11,480 nt of DNA from Candidatus Gastranaerophilales bacterium (GTDB lineage Bacteria; Cyanobacteriota; Vampirovibrionia; Gastranaerophilales; Gastranaerophilaceae), in assembly GCA_944323585.1 (NCBI GenBank), contig CALUTA010000035.1, forward strand, positions 1-11,480. The letters run 5' to 3'. Under the pieces are notes generated by a model. That model was not told the DNA's origin, ran no database searches, and saw only the letters and a list, made by a program, of their open reading frames with translations. This document shows positions 1 through 6,640 of the stretch, piece after piece. The translations under genes and the position numbers were made by a program. Each line of letters opens with the position of its first letter. The stretch's first letter is position 1.

Positions 1-11
1 GTTGCCGGCAT
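1..11 (-). CDS. Possible 5' end of a minus-strand gene leaving the window
   Basis: On the minus strand an ATG at 11-9 is preceded by AAGGA with a 7-nt spacer, a good Shine-Dalgarno arrangement. It reads Met-Pro-Ala before the window ends. The upstream 60 nt are A-rich, as for other leaders here. Only three codons are visible, so no product can be named. The same bases also allow a plus-strand reading that stops at 76-78, which is a poorer explanation because it has no upstream context. Confidence 0.3.
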
Positions 12-152
12 GAAAAAGTCCTTATTTTTTATTTTTCCTTTTATATTTTACAATAAACCGAAAGTTCAGATAAAATAATCAGACTTTATTCAATAAATCT
101 TTACTTGCGTGTTGGCACAGGCTTTTTCTGCGCCTTGCAAAGAGTGTCCGCA

Positions 153-923
153 CTATTTATTTGAGAATGTCTTAGTCTTTACGGCGCCGTTTTTTGTGTA
201 GGTGAATTTTTCGTAGGTTTCAAGAATCTTTTCGCCGGCAGAGTCCTCCTTGTACGTAAGAATGGAGTGAATTTTATTTCCATTATATCGGATTTCTTTG
301 TTGTTAAAAAATTCAATTTCGACTTCAGGTGCTTTCGGGTTGCGGATAAAGCCTTCTTTCAGGTTGAAGTTGTTGCTGATAAGCGCCTTGAAAGCTTTTT
401 CAGCGTCAAGCCTGCGGATTTTAGCCGGAAATCTTGCCTGTCCGTAAGAACTTATCTGTCTGTAAAGTTCATCAGATTTTGCTTTTGCATTAGAAAACCA
501 TTCAAGAAAGCAGTCAGGGCTGCCGTTTAGCATTGCCTTTTCGCCGGGGGCCGGTGTGTGCATGTGTTCGGAGGTGCTTATTGTGAGGGCTTCTTGTAAT
601 TTTTTTACAAAACGGTCTTGTTTTGGCTTTTTCCAGCTGTTGAAGTCTGAAACAAATCTTTTGAGATTTTTCTCCTGCTGTTTTTTAGTCTTTTGTAAAT
701 GCGACTTAAGATTTTTAATGTTTTCGCCCGTACATACAAGAAGCTCCGCATAGGGCTGGTTGTTGTGATAATTTTCAGTCAGCGGCATTGTCATAACTTG
801 AAGGTTTTTATTTAAAAGCTTTTTTGTTGTGATTTCGTTTTCAAAGCGGGTGACAGCTTTTTGCGGGCCTTTAACTATATATGCGCCCCTGAAGTTGGTA
901 TTTGATGTTATTTGGTTTATCAT
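153..923 (-). CDS. Hypothetical protein, 256 aa, lineage-type 'NFRGAY' N-terminus
   Basis: I do not recognise a characterised family. The protein is soluble in appearance: no signal peptide and no membrane span. It starts MINQITSNTNFRGAY; a short N-terminal segment ending in an NF-[RKT]-G-like motif recurs, as I recall it, in many uncharacterised Gastranaerophilales proteins, but that is memory and not something shown here. Residues about 65-110 are rich in Lys, Gln and Glu and could form a helix or coiled coil. The C-terminal 60 residues alternate charged and beta-prone residues. The ATG start is supported by AGGAGG at 933-928, only 4 nt from the ATG but extended upstream by an A-run. It lies 31 nt after the sulP-type gene on the same strand and is probably cotranscribed with it, so a role next to the transporter is possible but unproven. 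Confidence 0.85.
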   Translation of the reverse strand: MINQITSNTNFRGAYIVKGPQKAVTRFENEITTKKLLNKNLQVMTMPLTENYHNNQPYAELLVCTGENIKNLKSHLQKTKKQQEKNLKRFVSDFNSWKKPKQDRFVKKLQEALTISTSEHMHTPAPGEKAMLNGSPDCFLEWFSNAKAKSDELYRQISSYGQARFPAKIRRLDAEKAFKALISNNFNLKEGFIRNPKAPEVEIEFFNNKEIRYNGNKIHSILTYKEDSAGEKILETYEKFTYTKNGAVKTKTFSNK

Positions 924-954
924 ATAACCTCCTTTTTTTGCAGAATGTTTGCAG

Positions 955-2619
955 TTAAGAATTTTTTTTGTTTTTTGCTTTTTGTTTCAAGGAATTTTTG
1001 GCGAATTCTATTGCATCAAGTTCGTTGTAAAAAATCTTGTCTTCACCGATTTGGCTGATTATGGAGTGTGAAGACAGCTGATTTAAGACCTGTTCGTTTT
1101 TAATAACCATAAGGATTTTTATGTGCTGTGATTTTAGCCGGATAATGATATCTTCCAGCGCAAAGATTGCCGAAATATCAAGAAGATCATCGGCTTCATA
1201 ATTTATAATAATGCATTTTGTGCCGAGAACATCCTCAAATTTTGAGATTAATTGGGTTGCAGAGCCGAAGAAGAATTGTCCCGTAATATGCACTACACGG
1301 ATTTTGTGTTCGTAGTCCGTTTCAAGAATCTTTTCTAACTTCATAATATCTTTGTCATAAACTGATTTTTGTACAATGTTTGCTTTGTCTGCAACTCTCT
1401 TGGCATAAAGAAGTGCTGCAAGCGTAATCCCTGCCCCGACCGCAAAGATAAGGTTGTAAAACACAGTCAGCAGAAAAACAAGAGCCAGTACATACAAATC
1501 ATCTTTCGGAGCAAATTTTAATACTTTCAAAAGTTTTACATCAATAATATCGTATCCGATTTTAATAAGTATTCCTGCAAGTACTGCAAGCGGAATTTCA
1601 GCGACAAAACCGGAAAACTTAAACAGAAGAATGCACAGAATTACAGGGTTAATAACAGCTGCAAGTTTGGTTGTGGCACCGGCATTAAGTGCTGCAACGG
1701 TTCTCATAGTGGCTGCCGTTCCGCAAAGAGAGCCGGTGAGAGCGCAGGCGACGTTTCCAAGTCCCTGCGAAAAGAGCAATGTTTTGGGGTTGTGTCTGCT
1801 TTTTGTCAAACTGTCTGCCACAAGCCCTGTCAGCATACTTTCCGCCGACAGAACTATTGCAAGCGTCAGGGCATAAGGTATATATTCTGCCGCTTGCGAA
1901 AGATTAAATACCGGAATTTCTATTTTCGGAAATCCGACGGTGATTTCGGAAATCTTCGGCACATCAAGCCCTAATTTAATGGAAATCAATGTGCAGAAAA
2001 TAAGTGCGATTATTTGCGAGGGTACATACTTGTTTATCTTTTTAGGAACCCCGAAAACAATCAAAAGTGTCAGCATTCCGAGCGCAAATGCAGGTATATT
2101 AATAGAATTCAGGTTTAAAATAAAACTCTTTATCCCTTCAAAAGAGTTTGAAACGGCCGGATAACCGATTAGAGGATTAAGCTGTAAAAGAATTATAATA
2201 ATTCCGACTCCGTTCATAAACCCTGAAATTACGGGATACGGAACGTATTTAACAATATCTGAAATGCTGGTTACCGAAAATAAAAGCTGAAAAAGTGCCG
2301 CAAACATAATAACAATCCCAACCGCATGCATATCGTGGCTGAGAGAAGCCGCAACTGACGCTACAACAATAGTCATAGGCCCTGTCGGGCCTGATATCAT
2401 AGGAATTTTAGAGCCCAGAAGTCCTGCAACAAAGCATAGAATAATTGCGCCCCATATGCCCGCTCCTGCTCCGAATCCCGTTGCAACCCCGAAAGCAAGA
2501 GCCTGCGGTAGAGCAACGATTGCGGAATTTAGCCCTCCGAATATATCCCCTGTTAAAATTTGCAGTCTTGATTTAATATCCATTACGGGAAGTTTAGCAG
2601 AAATAATTTTCGGACGCAA
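955..2619 (-). CDS. SulP-family anion transporter with C-terminal STAS domain
   Basis: This is a secondary transporter of the inner membrane, in a family that carries sulfate, bicarbonate or related anions, usually with H+ or Na+. Residues about 20-410 form a series of hydrophobic spans. The family pattern is clear: ALPQALAFGVATG (36-48), GPTGPMTI (77-84), SGFMNGVGI (132-140) and the segment around 258-306 with SAESMLTGLVADS and a GTAATMRT end. Residues about 438-542 are a STAS domain with the DLLDISAIFALE strand-helix (478-489). The 554-aa length is normal. The start is uncertain. TTG at 2619 gives an N-terminal RPKII like many SulP proteins but has no well-spaced Shine-Dalgarno. ATG at 2583 (12 residues shorter) also keeps every domain. 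The gene starts 14 nt after the ABC permease stop. The substrate cannot be told from sequence alone. Confidence 0.93.
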   Translation of the reverse strand: MRPKIISAKLPVMDIKSRLQILTGDIFGGLNSAIVALPQALAFGVATGFGAGAGIWGAIILCFVAGLLGSKIPMISGPTGPMTIVVASVAASLSHDMHAVGIVIMFAALFQLLFSVTSISDIVKYVPYPVISGFMNGVGIIIILLQLNPLIGYPAVSNSFEGIKSFILNLNSINIPAFALGMLTLLIVFGVPKKINKYVPSQIIALIFCTLISIKLGLDVPKISEITVGFPKIEIPVFNLSQAAEYIPYALTLAIVLSAESMLTGLVADSLTKSRHNPKTLLFSQGLGNVACALTGSLCGTAATMRTVAALNAGATTKLAAVINPVILCILLFKFSGFVAEIPLAVLAGILIKIGYDIIDVKLLKVLKFAPKDDLYVLALVFLLTVFYNLIFAVGAGITLAALLYAKRVADKANIVQKSVYDKDIMKLEKILETDYEHKIRVVHITGQFFFGSATQLISKFEDVLGTKCIIINYEADDLLDISAIFALEDIIIRLKSQHIKILMVIKNEQVLNQLSSHSIISQIGEDKIFYNELDAIEFAKNSLKQKAKNKKNS

Positions 2620-2633
2620 TAATGTTAAACGAA

Positions 2634-3458
2634 TTATTCCTTGACCCCGCCCTGCATAATGTCATTGATAAAGTATTTTTTTCCTGCAAGAAACACACCG
2701 ATAACAGGAATTGTGCAGATAACAGAACACGCAAGAAGTTCTCCCCAGAGTGTGACTTCTCTGAAACTTCCCTTGAATATTGCAAGACCTACAGGGAGAG
2801 TTCTCATACTTTCGGTATTTGTCACAATCAAAGGCCACATAAAGCTGTTCCAGGTTGTGACAAACGTAAATATCGCAAGCGTTGCAACAGTCGGCAGTGC
2901 AAGCGGAAGTGCGATTTTGAAGAATGTTTCAAGAATGTTGCACCCGTCGATTTTGGCAGATTCCTCAAGATCCTTCGGAAATCCGAGAAAATACTGCCTC
3001 ATCAAAAATATTCCGAACCCGCCGAAAATTCCGGGTAAAATAAGTGCCGCATAAGTGTTTATCAGATGCAGTTCACGCATTAAGAAAAACAGCGGAATAA
3101 TATTCACCTGAGGCGGAATAAGCATTGTGACAAGAATTATCAAAAAAAGCGCATTTTTAAATCTGAAATTCATCCTTGCAAAGGCATACCCCGCAAGTGC
3201 AGACAAAATAACAGTAAAAAATGTCGTAATACTTGCAACAATCAGACTGTTCAAAAAATACCTCGCAAGCGGAATTTGAGAGAATACATTTTTGTAATTA
3301 TCAAGCGTCAGGTTTCCGTAGAAGATTTTTGAGGGCTGTGTGAATATTGTATTATCTTCAGCAAACGACAGGTTCACCATTGCAAAAAACGGATAGAGCA
3401 TACTGACAGCAATCCCGATTAACAGCACATAACCCAAAAATGTTCTGAAATTTCTCAT
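2634..3458 (-). CDS. ABC transporter permease, CUT1 sugar type (MalG/UgpE-like), orphan
   Basis: This is an inner-membrane permease subunit of a carbohydrate-import ABC transporter. It has about six spans: one at 8-30, then a block from about 70 to 260. The cytoplasmic EAA loop that docks on the ATPase is intact at 165-186, with EESAKIDGCNILETFFKIALP, and is followed by the family pattern FTFVTTWNSFMWPLI. The end, KYFINDIMQGGVKE, also fits the MalG/UgpE group, as does 274 aa. Oddly, no partner permease, ATP-binding protein or sugar-binding protein is next to it; its neighbours are a 44-aa membrane protein and a SulP transporter. The sugar is therefore unknown, and it may pair with subunits encoded elsewhere. 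The ATG has no Shine-Dalgarno, and a -10 box lies 7 nt upstream of it, suggesting a leaderless transcript. Confidence 0.95.
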   Translation of the reverse strand: MRNFRTFLGYVLLIGIAVSMLYPFFAMVNLSFAEDNTIFTQPSKIFYGNLTLDNYKNVFSQIPLARYFLNSLIVASITTFFTVILSALAGYAFARMNFRFKNALFLIILVTMLIPPQVNIIPLFFLMRELHLINTYAALILPGIFGGFGIFLMRQYFLGFPKDLEESAKIDGCNILETFFKIALPLALPTVATLAIFTFVTTWNSFMWPLIVTNTESMRTLPVGLAIFKGSFREVTLWGELLACSVICTIPVIGVFLAGKKYFINDIMQGGVKE

Positions 3459-3465
3459 ACAACGG

Positions 3466-3474
3466 ATTATATCA
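3466..3474 (-). promoter_or_regulatory. Extended -10 promoter directly before the permease start
   Basis: Read on the minus strand, TGATATAAT is a consensus extended -10 (TG-N-TATAAT). It sits 7 nt before the permease ATG, which would put the transcription start at or very near the A of the start codon. No convincing -35 is seen at 16-18 nt, which an extended -10 can tolerate. A match this short arises by chance in AT-rich DNA. Confidence 0.5.
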
Positions 3475-3494
3475 TGTAAATTTAATTCGTGTTG

Positions 3495-3629
3495 TTAAAC
3501 GACAAAAAATAACAATGCAAACATAAAACAAAGTGATACGGAACTGAGCAAAAACCACGTGTGCATAACAGGGTGTTGATATTGCCAGATTTCTTTAATT
3601 GTGGATGCTGCGTGTTCAATGGTCTGCAT
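3495..3629 (-). CDS. Small single-span membrane protein, 44 aa
   Basis: This short gene is read in a different minus-strand frame from the longer, less credible ORF over the same bases. An ATG at 3629 is preceded by GGAG (3641-3638) with an 8-nt spacer. The 44-residue product has an amphipathic N-terminal 20 residues (MQTIEHAASTIKEIWQYQHP) and a hydrophobic C-terminal segment at about 25-44, ending LLFFVV, that is long enough to cross a membrane once. It would have a cytoplasmic or peripheral N-terminus and almost no tail. The gene ends 36 nt before the ABC permease and is probably in the same transcription unit, so it may be a small accessory subunit or regulator of that transporter. That role is inference from position only. 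No family is recognised. Confidence 0.6.
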   Translation of the reverse strand: MQTIEHAASTIKEIWQYQHPVMHTWFLLSSVSLCFMFALLFFVV

Positions 3630-3704
3630 AATTTTTTCTCCGAATACTCTCTTCTTACATTATCTATTTTCAACATATTTCAAAAATTATCATCACCTAA
3701 TCGG

Positions 3705-3733
3705 TTGATTATTTTCGACCTTTAGGGTATTAT
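3705..3733 (+). promoter_or_regulatory. Sigma-70-type promoter of the U32/HAD operon, probably leaderless
   Basis: TTGATT (3705-3710) and TATTAT (3728-3733) are separated by exactly 17 nt. The -10 box ends 6 nt before the ATG at 3740, so the expected start of transcription coincides with the start codon. No Shine-Dalgarno is placed properly. The promoter shares the 110-bp interval 3630-3739 with the divergent minus-strand unit. Confidence 0.65.
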
Positions 3734-3739
3734 CCGGTT

Positions 3740-4999
3740 ATGCATAAAGTCGAATTGTTAATGCCTGCGGGCAATATGGAAAAGCTTGAATATGCCGTAC
3801 GTTACGGGGCTGATGCCGTGTATCTCGGAGTTGTGGATTTCAGCCTGAGAGCAATGAGAAAGGGCAGCCTGATTACCCTTGAAAATCTTAAAGATGCGGT
3901 AGAACTTGCTCACAAACTCGGCGCAAAGGCTTATGTGACTTTGAATATTTTTGCTTTTAACAGGGATATTAAACTTCTTGAAGAATGTATAGATATATTT
4001 AAAGATGCAAAGCCGGACTCTTTTATCGTGAGTGATTTCGGGATTTTTAATCTTTTGCGCAAGACGGCTTGTGATGTGCCGATTCACGTAAGCACCCAGA
4101 CAAATACACTCAACTACGAAAGCGTAAAATTCTGGCAGGATCTGGGCGCCTCAAGAGTAATTCTTGCCCGTGAACTTCCGATTAAAGATATTGCGGAAAT
4201 TAGAAGCAAGGTTCCGGATATTGAACTTGAATGCTTTGTCCACGGCTCTCAGTGCGTGTCGTTTTCCGGAAGATGCCTTTTGAGTGATTACTTTACGCAT
4301 GGAGAAAGAAAAGCAAATCACGGCAATTGTTCCCAGCCTTGCAGATGGAGTTACAAACTTGTTGAAAGCACACGTCCTGACGAGTATTACGAAATTAATC
4401 AGGATGAAAGAGGTTCTCATATTTTGAGCCCTAAAGACCTTTGCCTTGTCGAACATTTGAGAGAAATGATTGATGCGGGTGTTGATTCTTTTAAGGTTGA
4501 GGGGCGAACCAAAAGTCTTTATTATGTTTCAGCGGTTGCCAAAACCTACCGTCAGGCAATAGATGAAGTTTTGGTCAATCCGTCTGCGGATATGAGCAAA
4601 TATTTCATTGAACTTCAAAAAGTCGGCAACAGAGGCTATACAACAGGCTTTGCGCTTGGAAACAACGACAGCGGAAGTTACAGCTATGATATTTCAAAAG
4701 GTCTTGCGGGCGCTGATTTTTTGTGCGAGTTCAAGGGCGATAAAAAAACTCTGGAATTTGAGGACGGAGTTTATTATCCCGTAAAAATCAAGAATAAAAT
4801 GCTTATCGGGGATGAAGTTGAAATCATAACACCGGACGAGCAGTTCAGGACAAAACTTCTTGCCGTAAAGGATGAAAACGGAATAGATTTAGGGCTTGCG
4901 AACACAAATGATGACGTTTATCTTAAGTTTGATAAAACCCCGAAAGCTTACAAATACGCATTGGCACGTACAGTCGGAGTAAAAGCAAATGTTTCTTAA
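3740..4999 (+). CDS. trhP: U32-family protein, TrhP/YegQ-like tRNA hydroxylation protein
   Basis: Members of this group help make 5-hydroxyuridine at the wobble position (U34) of tRNAs, with prephenate as a needed metabolite; the older name 'U32 peptidase' is probably misleading for them. Residues about 5-205 hold the TIM-barrel-like U32 core: LLMPAGNMEKLEYAVRYGADAVYLG at the start, HVSTQTN at 116-122 and the U32 signature ECFVHGSQCVSFSGRCLLSDYF at 164-185. Cys172, Cys179, Cys197 and Cys201 are placed as expected for an iron-sulfur cluster. FKVEGRTKSLYYV (251-263) is also typical. At 419 aa it is slightly shorter than E. coli YegQ. A separate C-terminal beta domain covers about 310-410. The gene overlaps the next one by 11 nt. 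U32 is certain; TrhP rather than another U32 subgroup is likely but not proven. Confidence 0.9.
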   Translation: MHKVELLMPAGNMEKLEYAVRYGADAVYLGVVDFSLRAMRKGSLITLENLKDAVELAHKLGAKAYVTLNIFAFNRDIKLLEECIDIFKDAKPDSFIVSDFGIFNLLRKTACDVPIHVSTQTNTLNYESVKFWQDLGASRVILARELPIKDIAEIRSKVPDIELECFVHGSQCVSFSGRCLLSDYFTHGERKANHGNCSQPCRWSYKLVESTRPDEYYEINQDERGSHILSPKDLCLVEHLREMIDAGVDSFKVEGRTKSLYYVSAVAKTYRQAIDEVLVNPSADMSKYFIELQKVGNRGYTTGFALGNNDSGSYSYDISKGLAGADFLCEFKGDKKTLEFEDGVYYPVKIKNKMLIGDEVEIITPDEQFRTKLLAVKDENGIDLGLANTNDDVYLKFDKTPKAYKYALARTVGVKANVS

Positions 5000-5468
5000 A
5001 CCTGATTATGATTTGAAAAGTATTTACGATATTGATTTGGACGAATTAAAAAGAGAGGGAGTGAAGGCGTTGTTATTTGATTTGGACAGCACTTTGATGG
5101 CTTCAAAATCCGGCAAATACACTCAAAAAACTCTTGAATGGCTTGAAAAAGTCCGCCGGAATTTTTACATAGCCGTGATTTCCAACAATAACAATCCTGA
5201 ATATATAGAAAAAGTTAAAAAGGTTACGAATTTTCCTGTTCTTTTTGATGCAGGCAAGCCGAAGTCTACACTTGGCAGGCAGTTTTTGCAAAAAGAAGGA
5301 ATTGACCCGTCAACATCCGTAATGGTCGGCGACAGACCTCTTACTGACGTATTATTCGGCAAAAGGCTCGGCTGTAAAACAATTCTGGTGGATTCAATAA
5401 CGGCAGACACGGAAAAGAAAATAGTTCGCATAGTAAGACGTCTTGAGAGGCTGTGTATAAGACGATAA
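4989..5468 (+). CDS. yqeG: YqeG-family HAD phosphatase
   Basis: This is a small HAD-superfamily (subclass IIIA) phosphatase, 159 aa, the usual length for YqeG. The N-terminal stretch, KPDYDLKSIYDIDLDELKREG, is typical of the family. Motif I is DLDST at 31-35 (nucleophile Asp31, acid/base Asp33), where the family more often has DLDNT. Motif II is Ser65 in VISNNN. The motif III lysine is probably Lys90 or Lys92 in GKPK. Motif IV is GDRPLTD at 114-120 (Asp115, Asp120). There is no cap domain. Eukaryotic relatives (GEP4) dephosphorylate phosphatidylglycerophosphate, so a lipid-phosphate substrate is possible but not shown. The start at 4989 has GGAG at 4976-4979 with a 9-nt spacer inside the upstream gene, and the 11-nt overlap suggests translational coupling. 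Confidence 0.93.
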   Translation: MFLKPDYDLKSIYDIDLDELKREGVKALLFDLDSTLMASKSGKYTQKTLEWLEKVRRNFYIAVISNNNNPEYIEKVKKVTNFPVLFDAGKPKSTLGRQFLQKEGIDPSTSVMVGDRPLTDVLFGKRLGCKTILVDSITADTEKKIVRIVRRLERLCIRR

Positions 5469-5486
5469 AAGCCGTTTAATCCGGGG

Positions 5487-5515
5487 TTGAATTATTTTGA
5501 ATAAAGTGTTATAAT
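5487..5515 (+). promoter_or_regulatory. Sigma-70-type promoter of the first pilin-like gene
   Basis: TTGAAT (5487-5492) and a perfect TATAAT (5510-5515) are 17 nt apart. Transcription would begin near 5522, giving a leader of about 30 nt. The leader contains GAGG (5537-5540), 11 nt before the ATG at 5552. This promoter probably drives both the first and second pilin-like genes, which overlap. Confidence 0.7.
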
Positions 5516-5551
5516 GAAATATAAACTAGTTTACATGAGGAATTAATATAT

Positions 5552-6640
5552 ATGCTGCAAGGCGCTTCAACCGGAAGTTTCAAGCTTGGGAGTCTAATAT
5601 CAATACGTGAAGCCCGACTGGGCGGGTTTTCTATGGCAGAAATGCTCGTAGTAATGCTGATTATGTCGTTTATTGCAATCGGTGTTCCCGCAATACATTT
5701 TAAGAAGACGGAATTAAAGACGAAACGAAGTCTTCACGGGCGGTATGAATGTTATTATGACGGCGAGACATTGAAGGAATATTATATCAATGAAGAAGGG
5801 GCAGCGACAGGACCTACTCCCGTTGATGAATGCACATTTGCACCTCCGAGGAATGCTGTATATTTCCTTATTCACGCAGTAGGCGGCGGAGGCGGAGCGT
5901 CCGATGTATCAGGTTCAATAAGCGTAAATCCCAAAACGGAAAACTCAACGTTCAGATCTCCGAATGATTTTCCGGAATGGCTAAGAGAGGTTCAAGGATT
6001 GGGAAAATTGCCCGACGTTACCTCTGTTCCTCCGGAATACAATGCTACAAGGAGCGGTTCTCATGCAACTGTTACTTACGGCAAATCCGGCAGTGCCGGC
6101 AAATCGGTGTCAATATTTTTCCCCAGGTTGACTGGTTTTGAGATAATAATGAAGCCTGGCAAGGGCGGTGCAATAGGTGATGACGGCGAAGAGACCCTTG
6201 TACAATTTAAAAAACTTAATGACCCTGACGAGAAGGTAATAGATGTCATAAAAGCAGAAGGCGGCACTAAAGGCTCTGGATCCGAAACATACCCGTTGTG
6301 GCTGGACGGCGATGGCGCAATGTGTCCTATAAAAGAACTTGTCGACAGGAAGTTTAATCAGGCTGACTTTACAACAAATATAGAAATGGATGAAGATACG
6401 GAGATGGATACTCAATTAACAGCCGAGTCAGTTCTTGCAGGCAGCGGAGGTGCAGGTGCCTATGGAATTTATACAGGTACAGCAAATGTCACATACACCG
6501 TCAACGGAGATAATGTAAGCGATTATGTAAGAAAGCCGACCTGTGATGAACCTAAGCTTTGTGATAATGACGCAGCGCCCAGTGGCGGATCTTGTCCGGC
6601 ACAGGCAGGCAGAAATGGTGCGGTGGTAATATTATGGTAA
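5552..6640 (+). CDS. Prepilin-like protein with glycine-rich domain (first of three)
   Basis: A type IV prepilin-like N-terminus is followed by a large non-standard exterior. Prepilin peptidase should cut G25|F26 in LGG|FSMAEM. Glu30 is at the canonical +5 position, and a hydrophobic helix runs to about 48. The 25-residue leader is long. Residues 62-115 hold a module shared with the next two genes: HGRYECY, Cys67 and Cys94, a CTFAPP strand and AVGGGGG. Residues about 170-245 (KSGSAGK ... GKGGAIGDDGEET ... AEGGTKGSGS) and 295-303 are glycine-rich and match the third gene's domain. The protein ends NGAVVILW. It would be membrane-anchored until extracted into a pilus or pseudopilus, with the glycine-rich part outside. 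No function is known to me; adhesin-like display is inference. Its stop overlaps the next start by 7 nt. Confidence 0.9.
   Translation: MLQGASTGSFKLGSLISIREARLGGFSMAEMLVVMLIMSFIAIGVPAIHFKKTELKTKRSLHGRYECYYDGETLKEYYINEEGAATGPTPVDECTFAPPRNAVYFLIHAVGGGGGASDVSGSISVNPKTENSTFRSPNDFPEWLREVQGLGKLPDVTSVPPEYNATRSGSHATVTYGKSGSAGKSVSIFFPRLTGFEIIMKPGKGGAIGDDGEETLVQFKKLNDPDEKVIDVIKAEGGTKGSGSETYPLWLDGDGAMCPIKELVDRKFNQADFTTNIEMDEDTEMDTQLTAESVLAGSGGAGAYGIYTGTANVTYTVNGDNVSDYVRKPTCDEPKLCDNDAAPSGGSCPAQAGRNGAVVILW
5612..5630 (+). promoter_or_regulatory. GC hairpin with T4 tail inside the leader-peptide coding region
   Basis: GCCC-GACT-GGGC (5612-5623) or the alternative CCCG-ACTGGG-CGGG (5613-5626) forms a short GC stem. 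TTTT follows at 5627-5630. It lies about 60 nt into the coding region of the first pilin-like gene, just before the prepilin cleavage site. It resembles a weak intrinsic terminator or attenuator, but the stem is only 4 bp and it may simply reflect the codons for Arg-Leu-Gly-Gly. Confidence 0.25.

Noticed and set aside
113..133. Possible terminator downstream of the 256-aa gene
   Set aside because: GGCACAG/CTGCGCC can pair with one mismatch, but no T-run follows on the minus strand, so it was not called.
2622..3054. Long plus-strand ORFs opposite the ABC permease
   Set aside because: They are antisense shadows of a well-supported permease, with no ribosome sites and no domain features.
3482..3676. 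64-codon minus-strand ORF in the divergent promoter region
   Set aside because: Its start has no ribosome site and its C-terminus is the out-of-frame shadow of the 44-aa membrane protein, which has a well-spaced GGAG and a coherent layout.
6592..6633. Upstream start for the second pilin-like gene
   Set aside because: It would add 14 residues lying inside the previous gene, including a Cys and polar residues. The ATG at 6634 gives a normal 9-residue prepilin leader.
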